Part shown: positions 37,576 through 50,330 of the stretch, piece after piece | Layout: each line of letters begins with the position of its first letter | Numbering within the stretch: the first letter of the stretch is position 1 | NCBI GenBank assembly: GCA_014706295.1 | Contig: JACSVZ010000016.1 | Coordinates: 9,839,168-9,903,167 of the forward strand | Length of the DNA stretch: 64,000 nucleotides | Direction: 5' to 3' | From: Lycocorax pyrrhopterus obiensis | Lineage: Eukaryota; Chordata; Aves; Passeriformes; Paradisaeidae | Notes under the pieces: generated by a model | Told to the model about the DNA's origin: nothing | Seen by the model: the letters and a program-made list of their open reading frames with translations, nothing else | Database searches by the model: none | Program-made: the position numbers and the translations under genes

Positions 37576-40500
37576 TTGATTAGGTGTTTTTTGAAGAGAC
37601 TTGCCATGTTTTCTGCACTTTCCTACCCTTTAAGCAAACAGATTCTACGGCCATAGAGGAAAACCCCTGAAAACTGCTAGCCATGATCTCTCGCCCTTAC
37701 AAAATAACAACATATCAGAGCATTCCACAGTTTCTGTACTTGAATAGATACATAACATAAATACAGTTGTACAGATTATTTACAAAATGTCAAATTAAGC
37801 TCCATTGGGATTTCTTTGTTTTTAAATGGCAGCATTTCCTTTGCAAGTAACTCTACAAGAGTCAGGCTTCCAGAGCCTAGAACTTACAATTTTTCTGCCA
37901 GTTTTTCCACTCTCCAGCATAGTTTCTCTTCATATCATCCAAAGGACTGTTGCTCGTTCCTGGACAATGTTATCTTTTGGGACACTGACCTGTTTTGGGC
38001 CTCTGAGTAAGGCTGAATCTTCTATGTGATAAGAAACTATCCAAACCCCTTCTGAATGCAAGGCAGACAGGTATTTCTAAAACTGTTTAGAAAGTTCTTC
38101 CACCCTGTACATATTTCCCTAAGCAAATATTTATTTAACTGATTAAAGTATTAGAAATATAATTTTATTTAAAGACGTAATTTCAATTTCCATTTAAAAC
38201 CACTTTATTAGTTCACCATTTAAGACATACTCAGCTGAAGCATCATGTCAAATTGCTAGTGTAGACGCAAATGTTTTATTCTAAAAATTGCCAAGTAACA
38301 CTGATTCATAATGCAGATACATCAAATAAAGAGTGGAAGTTAGTAGTTTCAATGTTTCTGGCACGCTTTCTTAGCAACAAAATTTGTTTTATTCCAAAAC
38401 CTAAAAACTGACAAGTATTTAGTCTTGGATACAATGGGATTTGGTTTTATTTTTCACACTTTTTGCATGTATGAAAGAGATTTTTTACATAGTATTTCAA
38501 AACAATAATATCTCTTCCACAAATATCAACAGGACTGCACAAGAAAATCAATTTTGCCTCTATATTTATTCACAGAAGCTGTACAAACCTAGTAGAAACT
38601 CTACGCCAATATCTGAGTCTCAATGGCGCTTCCAGCATTTCCTAGGACACAAACAGTTGGTACTACAGAACTAGAAGTCTCTTATTTTTCAGGAGATATT
38701 CCAATATAAAGGACTAACATGCTGTAATTGCTCTCGGTTGAAGGATTCAGAGAAGAGAAAAGCAAATGAAGAGCAAGGAAAGCAACTGATTCCTATCACC
38801 AACTCCTCAAAAAGGCCAATTCATTGGACTATTCATAGATCTGCTCAGTGAGAGGAAAGAAAACAGCATCACAGGAACAAGCATTTTCCAAGAGAATTTT
38901 AAGTCACAAAAGCCAATGATACAAGGTTCCAAAACTACAGGAGGAGATGCAGCTGATTATACTAAGGAGTGAATTTAAAATATGACAACAGCAGACAAGT
39001 TATTTATCTGAGATCTTTTAACTCAGTACCACAAGGAATAGGAACATGGAGTATTACTCTGTCAGGAGATGTGTTAGGTCAAGAAATTTGTTAGTATTTT
39101 ACATCTAAAGCCTCGGTTTGGGGGACTGCTCTCTTTGGCATCTTGTAAAGTCATGACTACAATGAAGTTCAGAACTGTACTGAAAAACTGATTTATAAAA
39201 TCACAACAAGAAAATCTACTATGCTGTTTAAAAAAGAGCTAAACACCTCCACTGCAAGCATGTGCTAAGCAGCAAGGTGTTAAATGGGGTCTGCTGAGAT
39301 TGCCAAAGTAGCAATAAAATAGTTCAAGACTCCTTTAACCTTCATTTCTCTCAAAGAAAATACAAGGCATTTCTTAACAATTTCAGTGGGCATAAGGCAG
39401 GGATTGCAAACCACAAACCTGGCCTTGTATTAAACCTTCTGAGGAAACACTGGCGCTTTTTCCCAGAAGAGCATCATTATAGTTTAGTCTCTATTCTTCT
39501 AATGTTCTGTTTCCCAAAGCTAAAGCAAGACCATCCATGAGGATCAGATGCTTAAAAAAACAGTAAATATTCTAAGAACTGAGATCTGGTTGAAAAAACG
39601 ACTTTGATAGAAAGTGCTTCATCCACCTCCCAATAATACTGAAGCACTCAGTCACACTCAAAGTTGTGCAAAACCAAGGAAAAGTTGAACACTCAGTGGA
39701 AATGCTCAGTGAGAGTCCCAAATCCTGCAGTGCTCAAAGGTGCTGTATGTGCAGAATGAATTAAAACCACAGATTAACTTGCTTTTCTAATGTTGAGGCT
39801 ACATACACACCTTTTCCATGTGAGAGAGTCAGCTGAACTGGAGTAAACATGCATCCATTCCAGGAAGATGGACTGGACAGTTGAGCCTTGAAAACATGTG
39901 AGCCTGCAGCACAGTAATGTGAAAAAGGTGCTCTCCTGTCAGTGAAATATTTTTTTCTTAAAAGAGTTCAATAAAAGTGTAGATAACACCACCTACATCC
40001 CCAATAAGCTCATTCAGAACTGCTGGAATAGCTGTCCATAAAACAGTACAAAATCACCCCAAGCAGAAGCAGATGGAACTTAACTGAAACAGTGGCAAGT
40101 GCATCTTACACAGCACTTACAGCACGTTTTGCCTCAGGGTTTATATATTTGCTCACAATAAACATCTGAATGGGTTGTAAAGATACAAGGCAAACTAGAT
40201 CACTTCAATCATGCCAATCTTCCCTTGCCCAATTTTGGCTCCTTTCTCTCAAATTTGCCAAATTTAGGCATTTTCTAATACCTGTAGAATACAAACAAGC
40301 CTTTTTGGTAAGAAGTATGTTCTTCAAATCCCAGTCTTGGTGTTTCAAGCTATATAATCCTAAAGCCTTGACCCTACAAAGGACTCCATGCTGTATGCTA
40401 CAAGAATTCTACTGCTTCTTAAGAAGTTCTCAAAAATGTTTTCATTGTTTAAAACACCTTTCCTCAAATCCCAGCTTCTTTACCATGCTACTGCTCTCTC

Positions 40501-42779
40501 TACATTCCAGTAGAAAACCACTCTCTCTACTCGTTTGCCAGTGGTGTGGAACTTGTAACAATTAGCAGTTTGTGCTTGTCTCTGCTCTGCCTCATTCTTT
40601 ACTCCCTTGCCAGCTGCTGCTTACAAAGCAGATACCTGTCCAATGATTAAATCTGTTACTCAAAAATAAATTAAATGCTATTTTTTAATGGGCATTTATT
40701 TGAGGTAAAAATATCATTGCATTCTAATATGTTTCATTTGGTGCAAAGCAAGAGCATTTTAATAAATAATTCATATCAACAGAATACAAAATTTACAGGC
40801 CTAATACTGTTAGAAACATGAATACAATAAGATGTACATACACACACATGTACTCAGCTGTATTGTATTTTCAGATTCCCATTATTACAATAGTCCTTAT
40901 CACCTCTGATACATGAAAGTTCCTGTCTGCACCAGGGTAAAAGACAGATTTCTTGCTAATGTATCTCTCAGTAAATTAGATAAGGAAAAGAACAGAGCAC
41001 AACATTCACCCCTCACTCTGTAACTTGGTCAGTTATGCAAATACAAGTAACACCAAGAAGTAAAGACTTTGGAAGAATTATCATCAGCAGGTCTCTTTAA
41101 TTTATCCTGAAAAAAATCAGGATTCACGGAGACAGATCTGCAGGGGTTAGTCTATATTTGTATATATATGTCCAGGCAAAACCTGCAAGTTTTCTATATG
41201 GCTACAGTTCCCATACAGTGTCCAAGAGAGAAGGTTGAAATTGAAGTAGTCCACAAATGTTCCTAGCACAAGCAAGGATCCTTGTAATCCACAAAATGCA
41301 GAAGCATTTTATAGCATTTAAAAATCATAGTGATAAAATGCTTTATTTGTGGAAGTATAAGTCAGTCCCTGGGCACCACCTGAATTCTGATGTTGAGCAG
41401 TAAGATAAGTAGGGTTCACAGGCAAAACAAGTGTGCAGAGAAGAGATCAGTGAACATGGGCCTAGAAACAGGCTCTGCAGACTGAGCATGGCGCTTTGAA
41501 ATCCTCAAGATGCTGCTGAGGCATAAAGCACATGCACTCTACTCCCTACCCCCAAAACAGATTCATTCCTAGTATTCATTTGGCCAATGATCTCAGTGAG
41601 AAGAGCGTTAAGTCCCTGTTGAAAATGCAGATTTGCTACAAAAACTCTATAAAAAGTAAATCAAATTACAAAAAAAAAATCTCTAAAAAGCAAGTGTTTC
41701 TTTCATCTGTTCCTGACTTCCTTATTATTTCAATGTTGGATGTAGAAGAGTAAATAAATCTCATTTTATATCTGTGACACAATTCCCAGCTGTGGTTTCC
41801 TCAAGTCCTTCCAAAGCAGCTTTTTGGCAAGTTAAAATGATTTGGCACAATCATAGTCACAGAAAATATATTTTATTCCTAAAAGGATTATTCAAAGTTT
41901 AACTGGCTGTAAGAGCACCACATCCACTGAAACTCTCAGAAACCAGAGAGAACTGATTTTCTACTGCCTGGTGTACACCCCTCACACCTTATGAAAATTT
42001 CCTCCAATATCCTCACTTTGAAAACTGCCAGCTTTATTTCAAAAACCAAAGATACAGCAATAGGTATTGTGGCAATGTTCATGGCTGGGACACTTGTTCA
42101 TGGGAACCCTACTCAAACTCTGTTTTTAAGTCTCACTTAGGCTCAACAGCCATAATTCAGCTCTGAGTTTGGACCTTCCTATGCTGAACCCAAACCACTG
42201 CTATGGGGTGAAATCCATTAAAATCCTCCAACAGCTTTCCCATTGAGATTGTGACACAAAAGTGTTTCCAATTCAGTATCTCCTGAATAAGAATCATTTA
42301 TTTTTACAGCGCGCCTCCAGCATTTCCCACACACTTACCAGCTGAAGAGAAAAATCCTCAACCCCATTCTGAATTTATCATCACAACACCTGCTCTCTGT
42401 CAAAGCTCACTGAGGACCCCAAACAAACCGTCCTCAATGGGCCTCCAATCACTTTGCAATTTTGTGTTGCTTTTCAGCATGCCAGGCATATCCCAAACAG
42501 CCTAACCCACAACCAGATGGTCAATACACAGGGGAAGACACCCACAGACTTTAAAAACAAACAAACAAATAAATCAGAATTACCAGTATTTAGTGTCTGG
42601 TTGTGTTGCAGCATTTAGGCCAGGACCTTAAAAAAAGTGCCTGAGAGCACATTCACAATGTAGGAACCCACTCCCAACCTAGACTTTATTTCTGCCAACA
42701 GGTTGAGTGGGGAGCAGAGGAGAGGAATAAATCTAAAAAGCACTTCCTCTCCCCCCATTCCACAAATGCATTATTCATA
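37576..42779. other. Unique AT-rich non-coding sequence
   Basis: No coding exon recognised. The longest frame (40170-40565, plus, 131 codons) is rich in Cys, Phe, Leu and Ser without a domain. A short AAAC/AAAT simple repeat occurs at about 42555-42574. Confidence 0.55.
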
Positions 42780-43130
42780 AAAGCCACGGATTTTTTTTAT
42801 TACCTGGGGATTTCACTTTTATTATGTTCAAAGGACTGTTTCAGAGAGCACTGACTCCCCTGCAGGCAAATATGCAGGGTTTTTTTACACGGCAGTATAA
42901 ATTACAGTGAATATCTAAATAATACCGGCAAAACCTCAACAAAATCAAATAGCCAAAAACATTAGGGACAAATTGCCCTTGCACAATTTATTCCATTGTT
43001 TGGTGGAACTCCACAGAGAATCCGGGGCCCCTAGTATACTGGATCTAAATTGATTTATTCTTACTATCACAGGGGAAGTCAATAAACTACTCCTTTGCAT
43101 AAGTTATACTGGCATTAAAAAAAAAATCCT
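42780..43130. promoter_or_regulatory. Candidate conserved non-coding element
   Basis: The block contains a SOX-like CCATTGTTTGG near 42993, an octamer-like CTTTGCATAA near 43093, and palindromic stretches. It is free of transposon relics. Conservation cannot be judged here, so the call is an inference from motif content. Confidence 0.15.
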
Positions 43131-46100
43131 AAAAGACTACACAAATGGCTATTTTTCCTCAACTCCTGAGCTTCTGCAAAGAGGTGAGCCACATAAAGAT
43201 ACATGTAGCTATTCTCATAAACCTGATTAGTAAAGACAAGGCATAACCACAGCTTAAAACACAGCGAGAGAGAGAAAAAACACTGGGTTTTTTTCCACTC
43301 TCAACAGAACATATTTCAGATACTACCTCTGCTTGTTGTAATCACATTTCCAGTCTGAATCACAAATACTCCAGAAATCTATCTTGCTCTGAAAAGCCAA
43401 AATATTTATTTTTATTTGACCTCCTACTAGGTGCATTCATGGGAAAACAAATGGATTCTACTTGGGGCATGTCCATTTGTGCCTGTATCCCAGAAACCTG
43501 AAACCAGGCCAGCATTCTTCTGATTGAATAAAGCTGAGTTGTCTGGGTTAAATCTGTTGTCAATACGCCTCGCTTATACAGTGAAATAGTTTCTTGTTAA
43601 GCAAGACAGAGATTTACTGTAGGCAAGATACGGACTTCAAATGCATCAGCATGGAAGGGAAGGATAGAAATTTATTAATTCTTCAAGAAACACTGGATAA
43701 ATGTACTGTATACCTTAGCAGGAAGCTCTTTTTCTATGAATAATCATGGTCTTGAGTCAACAGACTTTGCCTACTTAAGCTATCTCTTGCATCAGAATCC
43801 AATTATAGCAAAGCCTACAGAAAACAGGTTTGGCACACTTTAATATTTTGGTATTGATCTAATTTAGCTCTGGTTTCAATTACAACAGGGAGCATTTTAT
43901 CAAGAGATAGATTTTGTTTGTTGGACTCTAAATTGCTTTTTTTTCCTTATTGTCTCTGATCCCACTATCTGGGTACTTTTTCCATGCTTATTGCTGCAGT
44001 TTTAGAGGTTTTACCCATTTTATTATGAACTTTTTTACAGGAAAGACATCAAATCCAGCTTTTCTAAGTAATAAGGAGTGAATTCAATACATTTAAAAAC
44101 TGGGCTGGGGTTTCTGTAGCAACCATTCCACAGTGATGGAACTGAATTTGACATCAAAGAACAAATGTATCAAGTCATCCTGACAACTGAAACACTTGCT
44201 TTAAGAAGAATGCCTACATATATCTGGAACAAAGATGGATTATCCTAAGTAAAATGAGTATTTTATTTAGTAATATATGTATACCGTATCATCCCACTTG
44301 AGGCATCTTTTCTCCCATCAATGTGCATAACTGCCACAAAAATTAGCTGAAGTTATCCGCAGAAACTGAGGAGAATAGACCTTTTTATTTCGTTTTCAGA
44401 TGTATGGAAGAATTATCTCATTTTCCATTTAATGACATACAGAAGATATATGGAAGTAATTTTCTTTCTTCCTGCTGTATTTGGCTTTAAACTCTGCAGC
44501 TTTATGTCTTACATTCATTGAAGGGAATGTCATCTCTACAACCCAAAACAGTTACACATATTTATAAACTACATCTAAGAAATTACCCCTGGTTAATAAT
44601 ATGTACCTTTCAGCTACAAAGCCCAAAGCCTGACAACAGGAAAATTTTGCTGCACTGTGCTCTCCCAAAATACAAATCGCATATGTTGATAATCTGGAAT
44701 GTTTGCTGAATTAAAGGAGGATTATGAAATCATATCAGTGATTAGAATCATACACTGCTGAAGGCAGATAGCTGGAGTGTTGAAATTTCTAAAAAGGAAG
44801 CTGTCAAATAGTAGGAAGCAATTTGCAATGATCCATAGCTTTGTGAATAAAATTGCAAACCTAGTGCTCTGTTAAGCTCCAAGAAGTGATAAAATTTGAA
44901 TTCAGGGTTTATAATTCCAAAATGAAGTCCATTTCATGGACTGCCACAATTTCTAGAAAAACAGAAGAGATAAAGGAACATTACAAACTCACTGGAACTG
45001 AGACAGAGTTCCTAGTGTTTCTTCAAGCATGAAAAGGCATGACACTCAGGATAGACTGCTTTTTAAAACTCCCTGTTGGTATTGCTGGATGTGAGATACA
45101 ACTGTTCAGCCCTAAAGAGAAACATGCAGTACATCCCTCTCCAGCCTGAACAGCAACAAGAACTGTGCCATTTTTTAGTTCAAGGTAGCTTTTACCTGCA
45201 ACCTCCTTCTGATGTGGAAGAAGAAGAGTGCACCTGAAAATTTCAGCTTGTGCTCTTGAGACTATTTTAGAAAGAAACCCATTTCAAAATAATTCAGGTG
45301 CTTTTCAAATGTCATTAAAATAAAAGTTTGTTTAGGCTGCCATATGTCAAAGGCTTTTGCATCTACACTGGCAAAATGGATGTGCTCCTGTCTAACCAGT
45401 GCACCTGCCACTGAGGCTATAGTTCTTCCAACACAGATTCCTGTAGTTAGATGTCAGGGGATCGTTACTTGAAAAGAAAAAGCTCGTTCTAAGTAACAAT
45501 GGTTGTTTGTGTACAGGCTTCTGATGAGAGATACCACTTAAAGATTCAACGCTAGTTTTAGCATTCCTGCTTCCTGAACAAGGAAACACCTTTAAATTTG
45601 ACCCCAAAACTTAAGAACTCAAGCTGCAACATTGAAAATGCCTCATCTGCGCACACAAGGCTTCACCCAACAAGCAGCTCTTTCCTGAGAGCAGTAGAGC
45701 AGGTACAAGCTATGGCGTGGGGAAGTAGCAAGAGGCCAGCAAACAGTCTGCAGCCAAGGTTCTGACTCCATTTTTACTATTATACACCAGCCCTGGAAGC
45801 TGCTTCTTTCCCAGCTGCCCATCTTCTCTGGGCTGTAGTGACTCAAGGTGGGCACTTCTCCATAAGTGCCATTAGTGAGGGCTGGTGAACTCCTCTGGAG
45901 TCTGTCCTGGCTCACACGGAATTACCCTGGCATTAGGAACATGTCACTGCCTGTTTGTGCCCAGTTTGGCCCACAGACTCAGATCTGCAAGGGAAATCAG
46001 AATCCTGCAAGGTCTCAGGCAGTCCCAGAGCTGTGAAGGGGCATTCCCAGCACCTGGCTGGCTCCATTACAATTGCTGTGGTTGTATCTGTACAAGGAGG

Positions 46101-46264
46101 GGCTTGCCAAGTTTCCTTGAGTTCACGTTTATTGCTGCTGTGCCCCAGGTAAAGCAAACGGCAGGTAATTTGAGCATTTCTGTCCTTATTAGTTTGTGTT
46201 CCATAGGATTTCCTCGGCATAGCTGACATCTTGGGCAGCCTGCGGCCTGCTACATGCACAGACT
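43131..46264. other. Unique non-coding sequence upstream of the CpG island
   Basis: No gene recognised. GC content climbs from about 45.6 kb towards the CpG island. Two donor-like strings on the plus strand, CCAGGTAAAG near 46149 and GCAGGTAATT near 46163, lie just left of the island, but no matching exon could be identified. Confidence 0.5.
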
Positions 46265-46740
46265 TTATACCCATCGCACCACCGCGGCGAGGGGCTTTTT
46301 TATTTCAAAGCAAGCCACTGAACACTGCCCGGCCCCCAGCCCCAGCGCGGAGGTGGCTGGTGGCGGTCCCCAGGCCGGGCTGCGCTGGCCGGCGCCGCCG
46401 GAACGGGAAAGCCCTCATCGCTCCCGATTGTTTTCCTGAATGCCTCAGCGAACAAGGGCGAGAGGAAACATCAGGGTCTGGCCGGCGGCCAGCGGCCCGC
46501 TCCCGGCGGCGGCCAAGGCAAACACGCTCCGCCTGCGCCGTCTCAGCCGCGGGGTCCCAGCCCGGGGGGACGCGGCCCTTCTGTGCCGAGCGCGGCCGGC
46601 TCCTCACAGCCCCTTCGTGCCAGCCCGGGCAGGGGCAGCCGGGGGAAACTCCTCGCTCCTCAGAGCATTGTTCCGCTTGGAACAAAACCTGCCCGCAGCC
46701 TCGGAGGTAGAAAAACAAAAGCAGTTTCCTCTCGCACAGG
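46265..46740. promoter_or_regulatory. CpG island, probable promoter / first-exon region
   Basis: Counting by eye gives about 47 CpG dinucleotides in 480 bases at roughly 65 percent GC, an observed/expected ratio near 0.9. CpG is scarce in the rest of the window. In vertebrates this combination marks an unmethylated promoter in the germ line. GC-box-like and CCGGCGGCGG strings are frequent, and no canonical TATA box is centred in the island, although TTTATAC lies at its left edge near 46264. Possible donors on the plus strand are CGGAGGTAGA near 46702 and CACAGGTGTG near 46737. Direction of transcription is undecided. Very long open frames on both strands here follow from the low frequency of stop codons in GC-rich DNA. 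Confidence 0.75.
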
Positions 46741-49700
46741 TGTGGTGGGGCTGTGGGGGGGGAACACCCCAGAACACACCGGGCCATGCCAGGGGAGCCA
46801 CCATGAGCCCTATTGCCCAGCTCCATCAGGATCAGATCCTGGGAAATCCTCCCACAGCAGCCACTGGCTCTTACAGGGTCTGGGGGGAGAGGAGGACGAG
46901 GGACAGCCAGAAGTGCTGCTGCCACCAGGTTGCCTTTGCCCACACACCCTCTGCCCATGCCCAGGCAGTAGTAAGGCTGCAGGGTGCCCCATCCAGCCTC
47001 CCAAAGAGCCATGTCCTGGTCACCGTCCAGCTGCCCATGGGGCAAAGCTGGGCTAGGATTTCGCCTTTTGAGATGGGCACGGTGGGAGCACATGTGAAAG
47101 CAGTTAACTGTGCAGTTATTTGGTCACAGGAATTTACATGCTCAGCTGCTGAAGCAGGAGGCTGTATGGTTAACTGGAGATGTTTAATAGATTTGTAGCA
47201 ATGGGTGGTGGGGCTTTTAAGTCCAGCAATCTGTTCAGCTGCAGACCAGGAAACAGACAGTAAGTTCGTACCTCTAAAGCATTCCCTTCAGAGCAGGGGC
47301 AGAGGGGTGAAATCCAACACAGGGCAGAGGCAGGACCAACCATGCTTTACTCTCAAATCCAGTCACCTGTGGAATCAGAACAGCACACGGGACCACAGCT
47401 GACATGCTGCCATGAGATCACTTCCTCCCACTACCGTTTTCCAGGCTCCACAGGCAAAGTTTGGGAATCACCATTTTACAAGCATCAATAACTTGCAAGA
47501 AATTTTCCGAGCTCTACCAACAACATGTTTTGAGTTTGCAAGAAGCTCCATTACAGAGACAGCTCTTTAAAAAGTAAAAATTAGGGAGATCAGGATAAGA
47601 AAATAAATACTGCTGACCTAGCATTCCTTTGCAGAGGTGAAACACAAGGCAAATGGGGAACTTCCTACAGCTCTTTGCAAACATTGCTTCTTTGGAGGTG
47701 GGATGGATGGAGCAGTGGACTAGGGCTCAGGACACCTGGACCTTATTTCCAGCTGTGTCACTTATCTGCTGAGTAACCCTGGGATATTGCTGTAAAATGA
47801 CACTCAAAAAATCTGTGAATGAGAAGTGCTGCACAGGAACTAGGCTCTTCTGCCATCTTCCCACAGCACTGACACGCAATCCTATGTCACAGCTGGCATT
47901 TCTGTCACAGCTTGCTTACAGTCCTAATCCTATAAAGAGTTCTCTGTGGAAGGGCCTTCTAATAGAGCAGTTCTGTTTGCAAGAGATGAGTCCAAAAGAG
48001 ATGTGTGAAGCCAGAAGAATACTTCTGCCTGGATTTTTAATAGAGTTAAGATCCAGGTTACAAATTAAAATCCACAGGACCAAGAGAGCATTTCAATTTC
48101 AGGCATATACTCTGTGGCATTGACATTACTGCCTGTATTTCTAAAGTCCCATTCACAGCTGCTGCAATAGAAAAAAACCCAATAATGGTAGGTGATAACT
48201 AGGTCTGTTCAGTCAGACAAAAGTACCAGTCAGATTCAATTTCTGTAGACCCCTGAGATTTTATGCCATTGAGAACAGTATCCATATGGCTGTAACACCA
48301 GTTTTCCCATACTCTCAGGTAAAAGCTTCCCAGAAACCAAAATAAGGTGGAATCTATTTCAATCCTGCCCTGTTTACATACGAGAGGACGCCTGTTTTTA
48401 TGTAAATCCTTAGCAGAAGCCAGTGAATTGATGTGCCTGTAGGACTGAGGCCTACATTTTAAAGTCTTTAAGGGATACTTAACTGAGCTTTATCATCAGG
48501 AGAGGATCAGTTTAACATGTGAATCTCCTAGGAGCCGTATACATGATTTATCTGCCTGAAGGTTTAGAATCCCATGCAGCCTAGGAAACAGAACCTTGTA
48601 CAGGCCATGGGACATTTATCTTTCCTTAAGGTTTGTTGAATACCCATTGCCAAGCTCTCTAAATATTGAGCTTCAAAAAGATTTGTCAGAAAAACCTAAG
48701 AATCACACTTATCTGATCCAGCAATATCAAATCCTTCATGATGTCTAACAGAGTGAAATAAACAAACTCTCTTGTAATAAAACCTTTTTTTCTTTTCTAA
48801 AACAAATTCCAGTTTTTCATAGGTTTAGAAAATGTGGTTCTGGCCAAGGCAGATAAGTGACCAAAACAGCAATGAGAGGCTCTATATACAAATATATTGC
48901 TTTGTAGATAATTTTATCTATTTGCACTAAGTTATTTATTAGCTGAACATCACTGGCATGTAAAGACTGGCTCTAACCAAATAATTTGAACTTTTTTTTC
49001 CGTGTTTGCTGTTGTCCACACATTGCAAAATTCTCATATGTATCATGAAAGACCTTATAGGCCTACATCTCAAACAGCAAAAAGTCAAAATTATTATCAG
49101 ATATGCATCTTCAGCTGCAACTTCTTCACTGTAAGAGACAACAGGTGCACTCACATTGGGTTGGTAAGTTGAACAAGCCTTTCATTCAAAAGCAAGCATT
49201 AAGAGTAATATGGCTCCCAGAACACAAATTCTGAAATACATGTATTCGCTGAATATAAATCACTAAAATTCCAGGTCACAATTACTCTTTATATAAATGT
49301 CTGTCCTGGTGGAATTTGAAGAAGCAAACACAAAGAAGGTAACACCCTGTAGGAATAGAAATGTGTTCAGTTCCTTGTTTAGGGCTTTGCCAAAGAATAT
49401 ACTCACACACAAGGCTGAGTATCTGGATTCTGAGATCTCTGTCTCCAAAGAGTGGAAAGGGCACCAAACACAAGGAACCTCTTCCAGAGCACATTGCCTG
49501 GGTGGGCTGCTCCTCTATGGAGTTCTCAAAGTCTCCTGATGCAGGGCAGGCCACTGTCAGGCAGCCTGAGATCTGAGACTCCAAGAGGCATTGGGATCAT
49601 GTTCCCAAGGCAGCTATATGCCAGATGCAAGATTATATTCTCTAGCAAGGCTGCAGCAATTCAGCAAAAATGCCAGTAATTCCAAGTATTTCAGCCTCAA

Positions 49701-49966
49701 CAGATCTGTGTTTGCAGACCTTGGCATCAGTGGAACATTTCCAACAGTTCCACTCCCATCATCTCCATTCGTCCCGAATCTCTGGACAATGCTACACCTC
49801 TGACACACAGGTCCATACGAGATAAAGAGAACACGTTGGAATGAAGTTACTATCCAAAGCTTCAGGGGCATAAAAAATGGATGCAAATGATTAGATCAGA
49901 CTTGGATCCACCTATGATGTTCAACAGATCCTGGCTGACAGGTTCTGCTGGGAAGTGATAATAGGC
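46741..49966. other. Unique non-coding sequence downstream of the CpG island
   Basis: GC content falls back to the AT-rich background by about 47.2 kb. Apart from the MIR relic at 47.7 kb, no repeat or gene is recognised. Overlapping frames at 49263-49886 on both strands have no domain character. Confidence 0.5.
47701..47800 (+). repeat. MIR/CORE-SINE relic (5' tRNA-like part)
   Basis: GGAGCAGTGGACTAGGGCTC at about 47709 fits the tRNA-like A-box region of MIR. CAGGACACCTGGACC then TTATTTCCAGCTGTGTCAC follows the consensus through the degenerate B box. CTTATCTGCTGAGTAACC then CTGGG fits ACTTA..AGCTGTGTGACCTTGGG. A deletion removes the next section before CTGTAAAATGA at about 47790. The order and spacing make chance similarity unlikely; the ends are approximate. 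Confidence 0.7.
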
Positions 49967-50330
49967 GGAAGGGAAGGGAAGGGAAGGGAAGGGAAGGGAA
50001 GGGAAGGGAAGGGAAGGGAAGGGAAGGGAAGGGAAGGGAAGGGAAGGGAAGGGAAGGGAAGGGAAGGGAAGGGAAGGGAAGGGAAGGGAAGGGAAGGGAA
50101 GGGAAGGGAAGGGAAGGGAAGGGAAGGGAAGGGAAGGGAAGGGAAGGGAAGGGAAGGGAAGGGAAGGGAAGGGAAGGGAAGGGAAGGGAAGGGAAGGGAA
50201 GGGAAGGGAAGGGAAGGGAAGGGAAGGGAAGGGAAGGGAAGGGAAGGGAAGGGAAGGGAAGGGAAGGGAAGGGAAGGGAAGGGAAGGGAAGGGAAGGGAA
50301 GGGAAGGGAAGGGAAGGGAAGGGAAGGGAA
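49967..50330. repeat. Perfect (GGGAA)72 pentanucleotide array
   Basis: From 49971 to 50330 the plus strand is 72 exact GGGAA copies with no substitution or indel, preceded by a partial GGAA at 49967-49970 and followed by AGAGG. The strand is pure purine and the unit is mirror-symmetric, so intramolecular triplex (H-DNA) is possible. Four GGG runs separated by AA also satisfy the usual G-quadruplex pattern throughout. Because five is not a multiple of three, all frames read the same pentapeptide (REGKG on plus, SLPFP on minus), which creates open frames of 127 and 162 codons that are not genes. Purity over 360 bases implies very recent expansion or contraction, and the true length may differ from the assembly. 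Confidence 0.98.

Noticed and set aside
46305..47093. 262-codon open frame on the minus strand, and a 252-codon frame on the plus strand at 46440-47198
   Set aside because: They overlap antisense across the CpG island, where stop codons are rare because of GC content. The translations are Pro/Gly/Arg/Ala-rich with no domain and run on into ordinary flanking DNA.
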